From Flavobacteriales bacterium UBA1112 (GTDB lineage Bacteria; Bacteroidota; Bacteroidia; Flavobacteriales_D; Sanyastnellaceae): 9,765 nt of DNA. Where the stretch lies: the NCBI GenBank assembly GCA_002313415.1, contig DCBH01000117.1, positions 581 through 10,345 on the forward strand, written 5' to 3'. A program made the translations under genes and the position numbers. Within the stretch, counting starts at the first letter, position 1. Each line of letters begins with the position of its first letter. Under the pieces are notes generated by a model. The model was given only the letters and a program-made list of their open reading frames with translations, made no database searches and had not been told where the DNA came from. Positions 1 through 5,760 of the stretch are shown piece by piece.

Positions 1-22
1 CCAGGATCAAACTCTCCATTGT
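1..22 (-). rRNA. rrs: 16S ribosomal RNA, first ~22 nt only (5' end, truncated by window edge)
   Basis: The reverse complement of the first 15 bases is AGAGTTTGATCCTGG, the near-universal conserved sequence at positions 8-22 of bacterial 16S rRNA (E. coli numbering). Counting back puts the mature 5' end at about position 22, although the exact processing site is not visible. The gene reads leftwards out of the window, so nearly all of it and the rest of the rRNA operon are missing. A boxA-like site, a structured leader and two promoters directly upstream on the same strand support a genuine rRNA operon start rather than a chance match. Confidence 0.95.
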
Positions 23-58
23 AAGTGTTTGATTTGTTGACTCTCTGGAATCGTTTTT

Positions 59-82
59 CATCTCTTCCCGAAGGAATCGATG
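59..82 (-). other. UUCG-capped hairpin in rRNA leader (16S-proximal copy)
   Basis: A second C(UUCG)G hairpin pairs CATCGATTCC with GGAAGAGATG. Eight of ten positions pair; the other two are adjacent G and A opposite A and G, which could form tandem sheared G-A pairs. It shares the loop and flanking TTCC/GGAA-like bases with the hairpin at 134-155. It ends about 36 nt before the 16S 5' end, a plausible place for a processing signal. Function is inferred. Confidence 0.55.
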
Positions 83-133
83 CCACCCCCCGGGGGGGGA
101 GTGGATTTCACCTCACTCCGAAGAGCGAAATGA

Positions 134-155
134 CCATCTTCCCGAAGAAAGATGG
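134..155 (-). other. UUCG-capped hairpin in rRNA leader (upstream copy)
   Basis: The transcript can form a 9-bp stem, CCATCTTTC with GGAAGATGG, including one G-U pair, closed by a C(UUCG)G tetraloop, one of the most stable RNA loops known. It starts about 20 nt downstream of the boxA-like site. No U-tract follows, so it is not an intrinsic terminator. A role in leader folding or pre-16S processing is my inference. Confidence 0.65.
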
Positions 156-173
156 ATTTGGGCTGCTGCATCA

Positions 174-184
174 AGTCAAAGAAC
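174..184 (-). promoter_or_regulatory. boxA-like antitermination site in rRNA leader
   Basis: The minus strand reads GTTCTTTGACT, close to the E. coli rrn boxA (TGCTCTTTAACA), which binds NusB-S10 and assembles the rRNA antitermination complex. The site lies downstream of both promoters and about 150 nt before the 16S 5' end, as expected. Assignment is by similarity and position only. Confidence 0.65.
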
Positions 185-240
185 GTTGTACCAAGTTGGG
201 GTTCAACCCAATCATTGGTTGCTTTAAACAAAGCGGACGG

Positions 241-270
241 CAAAGGTAGGTCGCCTTTTTCAACCACCAA
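241..270 (-). promoter_or_regulatory. rRNA promoter P2 (Bacteroidota type, proximal)
   Basis: On the minus strand TTG (268-270) is followed after exactly 19 nt by TACCTTTG (241-248). This matches the Bacteroidota housekeeping promoter, TTTG/TTG near -33 and TAnnTTTG near -7. An A8 tract lies about 13 nt upstream of the -33 element and could act as an UP-like element. The sequence after the -7 box is GC-rich (CCGTCCGC), the type of discriminator linked to stringent control in E. coli. Transcription should begin about 5-8 nt downstream, near 234. Confidence 0.8.
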
Positions 271-349
271 GTGATTGGCGGGTTTTTTTTCGACCCATTC
301 TGTCGCCCAAAAGTCACAAAGCACAAAAACTTTCCTTCGAAAGCGGGCG

Positions 350-379
350 CAAATATACGTCATTCCCTTATTTATCCAA
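350..379 (-). promoter_or_regulatory. rRNA promoter P1 (Bacteroidota type, distal)
   Basis: On the minus strand TTG (377-379) is followed after 19 nt by TATATTTG (350-357), again a full match to TAnnTTTG at the expected spacing. A-rich tracts just upstream could serve as an UP-like element, and the discriminator CGCCCGC is GC-only. The -33 element lies only 17 nt beyond the stop codon of the SCO gene, so the promoter sits hard against the end of the preceding operon. Tandem promoters are typical of rRNA operons. Confidence 0.75.
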
Positions 380-396
380 GAGGACTCTTCTTTTTT

Positions 397-1044
397 TCAG
401 CCTTTTTTTTTGACCAGGAATGATAAATCATTGAATAACTGAGACATCGCCTTACTATCTGTCCCATCGTAAAAGCCTCGCAGCCTGCCCTCGGCATCCA
501 CAAGCACGATGTTTTCGGTATGCACAAAATCTTGAAAGCCCCCATCTCCCTCTCCAAGACATGAGAAATAGGACTTTCTCGCCAACGTGTAAATCTCTGA
601 TTTTTCACCTGTTAAAAACCACCATATCTCCGGATTCGCTGCTTGTTTCGATGCGTAGGTTTTCAAAATGGACACGCTGTCTGCTTGCGGCGTCACACTG
701 TGACTTAAAATTCTGACTGGCATTTGGGCATCCAAGCGATCGTGTATGCGCTTGAGATTGGCCGTCATCAAAGGGCAAATTGTCGCACACCTCGTGAAGA
801 AGAAATCCACAACGAGGATGTCCCCTTCTACATCATCGAGGGTCACTGAGTCACCCAAGTGATTCACCAAATCAAAATCGAGGATGCGATGATCCTCCGC
901 ACGCATCAATGATGGATCCACCAAAGCAGGGTTGAGCATGGATGGCTGATAAATTGGCAAATCTTCTTCCGGTTTGAAATACATGACATAGGCCACAATC
1001 ACAGAGGCAAAGAATATTGCAAAAAAAGACAGGATACGAACCAT
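397..1044 (-). CDS. sco: SCO1/SenC family copper chaperone for cytochrome c oxidase
   Basis: A 215-residue protein of the SCO1/SenC family. Family members have a thioredoxin fold, sit on the outer face of the inner membrane, and deliver copper to (or reduce) the CuA site of cytochrome c oxidase subunit II. Visible features are one N-terminal membrane segment at about residues 4-23, the copper-binding C-x3-C-P motif (C86, C90 in TRCATICP) and the distal copper ligand His175 in FVHTENIVLVD. All three copper ligands are present and the length is normal. The start is ATG at 1044, 5 nt after the amidohydrolase stop. A longer frame back to 1233 overlaps that gene and would bury the membrane anchor. 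It is the last gene of the operon, and rRNA promoter P1 begins 17 nt past its stop. No cytochrome oxidase gene is visible here. The family is secure, the partner oxidase inferred. Confidence 0.92.
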   Translation of the reverse strand: MVRILSFFAIFFASVIVAYVMYFKPEEDLPIYQPSMLNPALVDPSLMRAEDHRILDFDLVNHLGDSVTLDDVEGDILVVDFFFTRCATICPLMTANLKRIHDRLDAQMPVRILSHSVTPQADSVSILKTYASKQAANPEIWWFLTGEKSEIYTLARKSYFSCLGEGDGGFQDFVHTENIVLVDAEGRLRGFYDGTDSKAMSQLFNDLSFLVKKKG

Positions 1045-1049
1045 GATAC

Positions 1050-2705
1050 TTAGGGAATCAAAGGAGGAAACACTTGCAATCCATCGATGAACGTCTTGAC
1101 GATTTCCACGTCCAAAACCTCGTGAGGATCTGCCAACTTGATCCAGTCTCGGTTTGTAACGAGAAAATCTGCGCGCTTTCCAACCTCGAGTGATCCAACC
1201 AAATCTTCCGTACGACTGGCAAGCGATGCCCAAAGGGTCATGCCCAACATGGCTTCCCTTGGCGACAACGCTTGGTCCAAATGAAAGCCTTTTTCAGGAA
1301 AGCGATTGACATCTTGCCGTGAGACTGCTGCCAAGAACGTCTTTCTAGGATCCACATCCTCAACTGGGAAATCTGTGCCAAGCGGAATCATGCCAAGCTC
1401 ATCTCTCAAATCTGCATAAGCGTATGCGCGACGAATGCGACCTCGACCAAGACGTGTACCCGCCCAATACATGTCCGATGTGGCGTGCGTCGGCTGCACC
1501 GAAGGGATGATGCTTGACTCCCCAAAGCGATTCAAATCATCTGGATGGATGACTTGGGCGTGCTCCACGCGCCAACGGTGGTCATTGGGTCCACCCAACA
1601 CCCTTTTGTATGCCTGCAGAACAAGCCGAACTGCAGAGTCACCAATGGCATGGGTAGCGGCTTGAAATCCACTGGCATGAATTCTTCTCAACTGAGCCTC
1701 GTAATCTTCAATGGATTGCAACAGCGTGCCTCTGTGTCCAGGACGATCGTCATAAGCTTCGAGCAAAGCAGCACCCCTTGACCCCAGTGCGCCGTCCATA
1801 TAAAACTTAAATGCTTGGGCTTTTAAGCGAGGCGTATCCCACCCCCCGCGGTTGGCCATGGCCAGAAAGTTGGATTCAGAGGGATTTGCCATTGCCACCA
1901 CACGCAACTTCAAATCGCCAGATTGATGCAATGAATCCAAAAGCGAAATGTCAGACAGCTCGAGGCCAGCATCAGTGACCGTGGTCAGCCCCAGCGCAAC
2001 CAAAAGCTTTTGGGCTCTTCGAAGTGCTGCAACCTTGGTCTGTGCACTTGGCTCGGGGATTCTCGCCAACAGGGAGTCTGCAGCTCCATCAATTAGCACA
2101 CCAGTAGGTGTTCCGTCGGCGCGCCTTAGGATTTCTCCACCACGAACAGCCTGCGCATTCCAAACACCCGTCTTCTCCATCGCACAACGGTTTGCAAGGA
2201 CTGCGTGACCATCAATTCGATGAAGGACGACAGGTCGATTTGGAAAGAGGCGATCCAGTTCCCGTCGATCTGGAAATTCAGGTATTGCCCAATCGTTCTG
2301 ATCCCATCCTCGTCCTCGGACCCACAGTGATGTGGATGCGGTGTGCTCATCGACCAGCTTCTCCAAGACCTCCTCCCAAGACATTGTTCCCACGAGGTCT
2401 GTCTGCGACAAATTGAGTGCATAACCCAAAAGGTGACTGTGCGCATCAATCAAACCAGGGTAAATCGTGGCACCTTGAACATCCTCAACGGCCTCGCTTC
2501 GAAAGGCGTTCAGTATTTCGTATTCCTTGCCAATGGCCACGATTTCCCCTTTGTGAATGGCCATGGCCTGTGCCTGCGTCCCGCCGCCGTCCAAACAAAT
2601 GATGTGCGCATTGCGCACCAGCAAGTCCACGGGTTCTTTGGCCCAATGACAACTGAGAAGGACGGCGAGAACCGCAAAGGGTATGACGCGCAACGCGATC
2701 TTCAT
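1050..2705 (-). CDS. Lipoprotein amidohydrolase, YtcJ-like (amidohydrolase family 3)
   Basis: A 551-residue metal-dependent hydrolase of the amidohydrolase superfamily, YtcJ/AepA-like branch. The N-terminus is a lipoprotein signal peptide with lipobox LLSC (Cys19), so the enzyme is probably membrane-anchored outside the cytoplasm. Metal-site motifs are intact: HSH at 89-91 in GLIDAHSHL, candidate carbamylated Lys300 before FYMDGALGSR, His352 in THAIGD, His382 in EHAQ and Asp445 in GTDFP. The C-terminus closes with the usual small beta-domain (VGKRADFLV, from about 508). Family members act on amides, carbamates or other hydrolysable bonds, and the natural substrate is usually unknown; it cannot be read here. 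The start ATG at 2705 overlaps the dehydrogenase stop as ATGA, suggesting coupled translation. The SCO gene follows 5 nt after its stop. Confidence 0.9.
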   Translation of the reverse strand: MKIALRVIPFAVLAVLLSCHWAKEPVDLLVRNAHIICLDGGGTQAQAMAIHKGEIVAIGKEYEILNAFRSEAVEDVQGATIYPGLIDAHSHLLGYALNLSQTDLVGTMSWEEVLEKLVDEHTASTSLWVRGRGWDQNDWAIPEFPDRRELDRLFPNRPVVLHRIDGHAVLANRCAMEKTGVWNAQAVRGGEILRRADGTPTGVLIDGAADSLLARIPEPSAQTKVAALRRAQKLLVALGLTTVTDAGLELSDISLLDSLHQSGDLKLRVVAMANPSESNFLAMANRGGWDTPRLKAQAFKFYMDGALGSRGAALLEAYDDRPGHRGTLLQSIEDYEAQLRRIHASGFQAATHAIGDSAVRLVLQAYKRVLGGPNDHRWRVEHAQVIHPDDLNRFGESSIIPSVQPTHATSDMYWAGTRLGRGRIRRAYAYADLRDELGMIPLGTDFPVEDVDPRKTFLAAVSRQDVNRFPEKGFHLDQALSPREAMLGMTLWASLASRTEDLVGSLEVGKRADFLVTNRDWIKLADPHEVLDVEIVKTFIDGLQVFPPLIP

Positions 2706-3484
2706 GAGTCTTTTTTATGCAAGTGATGCGCACTTGCCTGGGCGGCAGGCATGATGATCATGTCATTGATGCATACGTGCGGCGGTCGAGACAAAACAAA
2801 TGAAACAGCCTCTGCAATGTCTTGGGCAAGCAATGGGTCAAAGCCACGATACACCTCGTCCGCAGCCGCTTGATCCCCTTTAAATCGAACCGTGCTGAAT
2901 TCGGTCTCTGCAGCGCCGGGGCAAATCTGGCTCACGCCAATCCCACGGTCTACAAGATCAATTCGCATGGCCTGGGAAAGCGCATCCACCGCGTGCTTTG
3001 ACGCACAGTAAACATTGCCCCCAGTGTACACCTGCTTGCCCGCAATGCTTCCCATATTCACCATTCTCGACCCCGAGGTCATGAAGGGCACGCACGCACG
3101 CGCAAGGAAGAGCAACCCCTTCACATTGGTATCAATCATGCGATCCCAATCTTCATCAAGTCCTGCATCAAATGGACCTTTGCCCACCGCAAGTCCCGCA
3201 TTGTTCACAAGCGCTGTCAGAGTCAAACCTGTTCGATTCTGATGAATGTCAGCCTCGGTCATCAATGCGTGCACACCTTCTTGGGTCTCTTTACGATTCC
3301 GTATATCCCACGATGCGACGTGAACCTCAGCACCGGATGCTCGACAAACTTCAGCCACTGCATTCAGTCGCGCGTGCCTGCGACTGGTAAGCAACAAGTT
3401 CCATCCCTCCTCAGCCAGCAGTCTTGCCGATGCTTCTCCAAATCCGGAAGAGGCCCCTGAAATCAAAACCCATGGTCGAATCAT
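2702..3484 (-). CDS. ydfG: YdfG-like NADP-dependent short-chain dehydrogenase
   Basis: A 260-residue classical short-chain dehydrogenase/reductase. It shows the cofactor glycine motif SGASSGFG (9-16), Asp60, NNAG (94-97), catalytic Ser146 and the Y-x3-K pair (Tyr159, Lys163), with Asn120 completing the tetrad. Arg35/Arg36 after the second strand favour NADP(H). The C-terminal half is close to E. coli YdfG, an NADP-dependent 3-hydroxy acid/L-allo-threonine dehydrogenase, notably PGAAETEFSTVRFKGD (189-204) and the segment PPHVCIND...MPAAQ (234-249). 3-Hydroxy acids are therefore the likely substrates, though SDR specificity is hard to read from sequence. The start is ATG at 3484, overlapping the methyltransferase stop as ATGA; a frame from 3544 would add residues that precede the Rossmann fold for no reason. 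The stop overlaps the amidohydrolase ATG. Confidence 0.9.
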   Translation of the reverse strand: MIRPWVLISGASSGFGEASARLLAEEGWNLLLTSRRHARLNAVAEVCRASGAEVHVASWDIRNRKETQEGVHALMTEADIHQNRTGLTLTALVNNAGLAVGKGPFDAGLDEDWDRMIDTNVKGLLFLARACVPFMTSGSRMVNMGSIAGKQVYTGGNVYCASKHAVDALSQAMRIDLVDRGIGVSQICPGAAETEFSTVRFKGDQAAADEVYRGFDPLLAQDIAEAVSFVLSRPPHVCINDMIIMPAAQASAHHLHKKDS

Positions 3485-4629
3485 TGTTTTTTGTATTGGT
3501 CCGCTTTGCTTCCGCGGTACATGGAAAATCCCACCCAACGACACTCCAAAGCTCCGTTGTACACGGGATGTCGTTTATGGGGTCTCAGGCCAACGCGTCT
3601 CAAGGCCTCGTCATTGGAAGAAATGATCCAGGCGTCAAACCCAGACCAGTGAAATTTCAATTGATCCCCAATGCGCTTGTAAAGTCCTACAATGTCACCT
3701 GGATCCATGCGTTCGCCATATGGAGGATTGAACAACAACATCCCCTTTGTGGTTCGCGGCTCAAGCTTGAAAAAATCAGTCTGCTGGAGTTCAACCAAAG
3801 ACGACACATCAGCTCCTTCCAGGCTTTCCTTCGTTTGTCGCACTGCACCTGGATGTTGGTCCGACGCAAAAATTTGAGTCTCTACAGGATGAATTGCAGC
3901 CATGGCTTCGGCTCGAACTTCTCGCCATGTGTCAGGCTCAAAGTCACTCCAATCCATAAAAGCAAAGTGTCTTCGTCCAGCCTGAACTGGAAGGCCTGAA
4001 GCCCACAGTGCCGCTTCTGTGGAAAAGGTGCCAGAACCGCACATGGGATCGTACAATGGAGTGCCCGGCCTCCACCCACTGAGGGCAAGCAATCCTGCAG
4101 CCAAGACCTCATTGAGAGGTGCCTTCGCTGTGCGCGGTCGATAACCCCGGCGGGACAATTGTTCGCCAGTTGCATCGACCGAGATGGTCACTTTGCCCGC
4201 AGAGATATGAAGGTTCAAGCGCAAATCCGGTTGATTCTTATCGATGCTCGGGCGCTTGCCCGTCTTTCCGCGGAATCGGTCTACAATGGCATCCTTGAGC
4301 TTGAGCGCCGCAAAATGACTGTGAGAAAACCCTTCCGAATGAACGGTTGCGTCGATGACAAAAGACCCGTCAGGTTCGAGTAAACTTTCCCAAGCAAAAC
4401 GCGCGCCTTGACGATACAGATCGTCTGGTGTTTTCGCCTCAAACGACGTCAAGTAACGCAACACGCGAACTGCAAATCGACTGTGCATACAAATGGAGTA
4501 GAGGACTTTCGCATCGCCTTCAAAAGCAATGCCGCGTCGTCCAGGAACGATGTGAGTCGCTCCGGCACGTTTCAATTCCTCAGATGCCAATTCCTCAAGG
4601 CCCGCAAGGGTTTTCAAATAAAGATTCAT
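3481..4629 (-). CDS. rlmL: THUMP-domain 23S rRNA guanine-N2 methyltransferase (RlmL type)
   Basis: A 382-residue SAM-dependent RNA methyltransferase. Residues 1 to about 160 form the N-terminal region including the RNA-binding THUMP domain. The linker RRGYRPRTAKAPLNE (160-174) is characteristic of the RlmL family, followed by a Rossmann methyltransferase with SAM-binding motif DPMCGSGT (194-201) and the NPPY motif (301-304) typical of enzymes that methylate exocyclic amino groups. The C-terminal HPVYNGALECRW (354-365) also fits RlmL. In E. coli, RlmL makes m2G2445 in 23S rRNA as part of a ~700-residue fusion with RlmK; this protein matches only the RlmL half, the usual arrangement outside gamma-proteobacteria. 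The exact target base is inferred. Start and stop overlap the neighbouring genes as ATGA, and pairing with yciH fits a translation-related cluster. Confidence 0.9.
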   Translation of the reverse strand: MNLYLKTLAGLEELASEELKRAGATHIVPGRRGIAFEGDAKVLYSICMHSRFAVRVLRYLTSFEAKTPDDLYRQGARFAWESLLEPDGSFVIDATVHSEGFSHSHFAALKLKDAIVDRFRGKTGKRPSIDKNQPDLRLNLHISAGKVTISVDATGEQLSRRGYRPRTAKAPLNEVLAAGLLALSGWRPGTPLYDPMCGSGTFSTEAALWASGLPVQAGRRHFAFMDWSDFEPDTWREVRAEAMAAIHPVETQIFASDQHPGAVRQTKESLEGADVSSLVELQQTDFFKLEPRTTKGMLLFNPPYGERMDPGDIVGLYKRIGDQLKFHWSGFDAWIISSNDEALRRVGLRPHKRHPVYNGALECRWVGFSMYRGSKADQYKKQ

Positions 4630-4985
4630 CCACCCTTCGTTTTAACCGCGTATCCGGCGGTTTTCAGGCGTTCAACCACCTTGTCTCTGTGGTCACCTTG
4701 CACCAGGATGCAACCTTCTTTCACCGAGCCACCGACGCCGCAATGTTTTTTGAGCGACTTTCCCAACATCAACAGTTCAGAAGCGGGTCCATCAAACCCC
4801 TCCACCAGAGTCACAGGCTTCCCCGCACGCTGTTTTCGGTCCAGACTGACATACAAGGTGGCACACATCGCCACAGACCACAACTCCTCATCCTCTTCTT
4901 CCTGATCCCAGCCTGAGTCTGGATTCGTGCTGTACACCATGCCGTCGTAGTCGCTGTGGTTGCTTCTGTGCTTTCGCTTACCCAT
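4626..4985 (-). CDS. yciH: SUI1/eIF1-like translation factor YciH
   Basis: A 119-residue member of the SUI1/YciH family, bacterial relatives of eukaryotic eIF1, which monitors start-codon selection on the small ribosomal subunit. The C-terminal SUI1 fold is clear: KKHCGVGGSVKEGCILVQGD (79-98) then HRDKVVERLKTAGYAVKTKGG, closely paralleling E. coli YciH (KKKCGCGGAVKDG...QGDKRD...KLAGG). The N-terminus carries the short family motif VYSTNPDSG (17-25), preceded by a basic stretch (MGKRKHRS) and followed by an acidic run (about 28-34). The start is ATG at 4985; a longer frame from 5240 overlaps the divergent O-methyltransferase and has no family similarity. First gene of the operon; its stop overlaps the rlmL ATG as ATGA. 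Its cellular role in bacteria is not settled. Confidence 0.92.
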   Translation of the reverse strand: MGKRKHRSNHSDYDGMVYSTNPDSGWDQEEEDEELWSVAMCATLYVSLDRKQRAGKPVTLVEGFDGPASELLMLGKSLKKHCGVGGSVKEGCILVQGDHRDKVVERLKTAGYAVKTKGG

Positions 4986-4991
4986 GCCCTG

Positions 4992-4999
4992 CGAAGGTA
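4992..4999 (-). promoter_or_regulatory. Candidate -7 box for the yciH operon
   Basis: The minus strand reads TACCTTCG, one mismatch from TAnnTTTG, ending 6 nt before the yciH ATG. There is no clean -33 TTG; the nearest candidate is TTC 18 nt upstream. If used, the transcript would have almost no 5' untranslated region. It is the only promoter-like sequence I see in the 48-nt divergent gap for this strand. Confidence 0.4.
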
Positions 5000-5021
5000 C
5001 GCACGGACCATGGGTCTGAAG

Positions 5022-5029
5022 TAGCTTTG
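5022..5029 (+). promoter_or_regulatory. Candidate -7 box for the O-methyltransferase gene
   Basis: TAGCTTTG is a full match to the Bacteroidota -7 consensus TAnnTTTG and ends 4 nt before the ATG at 5034. Transcription would therefore start at or within a few bases of the start codon, implying a leaderless mRNA. No TTG lies at the expected -33 distance, which weakens the call. Confidence 0.45.
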
Positions 5030-5033
5030 CTCC

Positions 5034-5759
5034 ATGGCCAAGCGACGAGGCAAACCACCCCGAATTCCACAACTCGGCAACCACGGGTTGGACGACGCTC
5101 TCTACGCTTACGCCACGGAGGTGTCCAATTCGGAATCGGAAAACCTTGCGCGCTTGCGACGTGCCACGTGGACCCAGACAATCAAACCGCAGATGCTTTG
5201 TGATGAGCTGCAAGGAAGACTTCTGTCGGCACTGAGTCACATGATTGCGCCTGATCGAATTCTAGAAATCGGGACATTCACGGGGTATGCCACAGCCTGT
5301 TGGGCAGAAGGGTTGTCATCCAATGGTGTCATAGATACAATCGATCACAACGATGAACTGCATTCCATTCAAGACGAACATTGGAAAGCCTTGGGTTGGC
5401 ATTCATGCATCCGCCGGCACACTGGAACAGCCGTGGATGTATTGAAAAGTGGGACACTTTTCACATCAGATAAGCGTTTGTTCGATGTGGTCTTCATCGA
5501 TGCCGACAAGGAGAATCAGCAGACCTATGTTGATTGGGCCATCTGTCACGTTTGTGAGGGAGGCTGGATTGTGGTGGACAATGTCCTTTGGTGGGGTGAG
5601 GTACTTCGAGTCGTGAGGGGAGAATCCAACGACCCACGTGCAATGCAAATTCACGAACTCAATGAATACATGAGCACCCATCCGGATTTGGACAACGTTC
5701 TCCTGCCCCTTCGAGATGGCTTACACATTGCGCGTCTTCATCCGCGCCCGAAGTCCTGA
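5034..5759 (+). CDS. Class I SAM-dependent O-methyltransferase (COMT-like family 3)
   Basis: A 241-residue protein of the O-methyltransferase family 3, which includes catechol and caffeoyl-CoA O-methyltransferases and bacterial YrrM-like enzymes. SAM-binding motif I is EIGTFTGYA (78-86). The divalent-metal ligands typical of the family appear as Asp155/Asp157 in VFIDADKEN (153-161) and Asp182-Asn183 in VVDNVLWWG (180-188). The C-terminal LLPLRDGLHIARL (223-235) matches the family's closing strand. The N-terminus has about 18 basic residues (MAKRRGKPPR) before the conserved core, which are extra relative to typical members; no other ATG lies between, so the start is acceptable but less certain. 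It diverges from yciH across 48 nt, and its stop lies 1 nt from the sucC stop. The substrate cannot be told. Confidence 0.88.
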   Translation: MAKRRGKPPRIPQLGNHGLDDALYAYATEVSNSESENLARLRRATWTQTIKPQMLCDELQGRLLSALSHMIAPDRILEIGTFTGYATACWAEGLSSNGVIDTIDHNDELHSIQDEHWKALGWHSCIRRHTGTAVDVLKSGTLFTSDKRLFDVVFIDADKENQQTYVDWAICHVCEGGWIVVDNVLWWGEVLRVVRGESNDPRAMQIHELNEYMSTHPDLDNVLLPLRDGLHIARLHPRPKS

Positions 5760-5760
5760 A

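Larger units (their letters stand above)
23..235 (-). promoter_or_regulatory. 16S rRNA 5' leader (pre-rRNA)
   Basis: This is the transcribed spacer between promoter P2 and the mature 16S 5' end; the right boundary is my estimate of the P2 start site. Read on the minus strand it holds, in order: nested inverted repeats (ACCAA at 215-219 with TTGGT at 190-194, enclosing TTGGG at 207-211 and CCCAA at 196-200), a boxA-like site at 174-184, a UUCG hairpin at 134-155, a 6-bp stem at 98-119 (GGAGTG with CACTCC), a C8G6 block at 86-99, and a second UUCG hairpin at 59-82. No convincing protein is encoded; open frames here are low complexity and run across promoter elements. Leaders of this kind usually carry antitermination, folding and RNase processing signals. 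Confidence 0.8.

Noticed and set aside
58..363. Open frame on the minus strand across the rRNA leader and both promoters
   Set aside because: It crosses P2, the boxA-like site and leader hairpins, has no recognisable domain, and lies where rRNA control sequences are expected.
378..397. Terminator-like sequence on the plus strand (AAGAG-GA-CTCTT then C and T7)
   Set aside because: The stem is 5 bp with a 2-nt loop, too short to be stable, and there is no plus-strand gene upstream to terminate. The T-run is the complement of the SCO gene's end.
1045..1233. N-terminal extension of the SCO gene to 1233
   Set aside because: It would overlap the amidohydrolase by about 180 nt and place the membrane anchor inside the protein. 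ATG at 1044 follows the preceding stop by 5 nt and starts the expected signal anchor.
2604..2618. Palindrome GTGCGCA-T-TGCGCAC resembling the MarR operator core
   Set aside because: It lies inside the amidohydrolase coding sequence, has an odd-length centre unlike the two intergenic sites, and is explained by the codons for VRNAH. It is worth including in a genome-wide motif scan only.
3485..3544. Upstream start for the dehydrogenase at 3544
   Set aside because: The extra 20 residues are the rlmL 3' end read in another frame. ATG at 3484 overlaps the rlmL stop as ATGA and begins just before the Rossmann motif.
4986..5240. Upstream extension of yciH to 5240
   Set aside because: It runs antisense through the divergent O-methyltransferase and has no similarity to the SUI1 family; ATG at 4985 starts the usual N-terminus.
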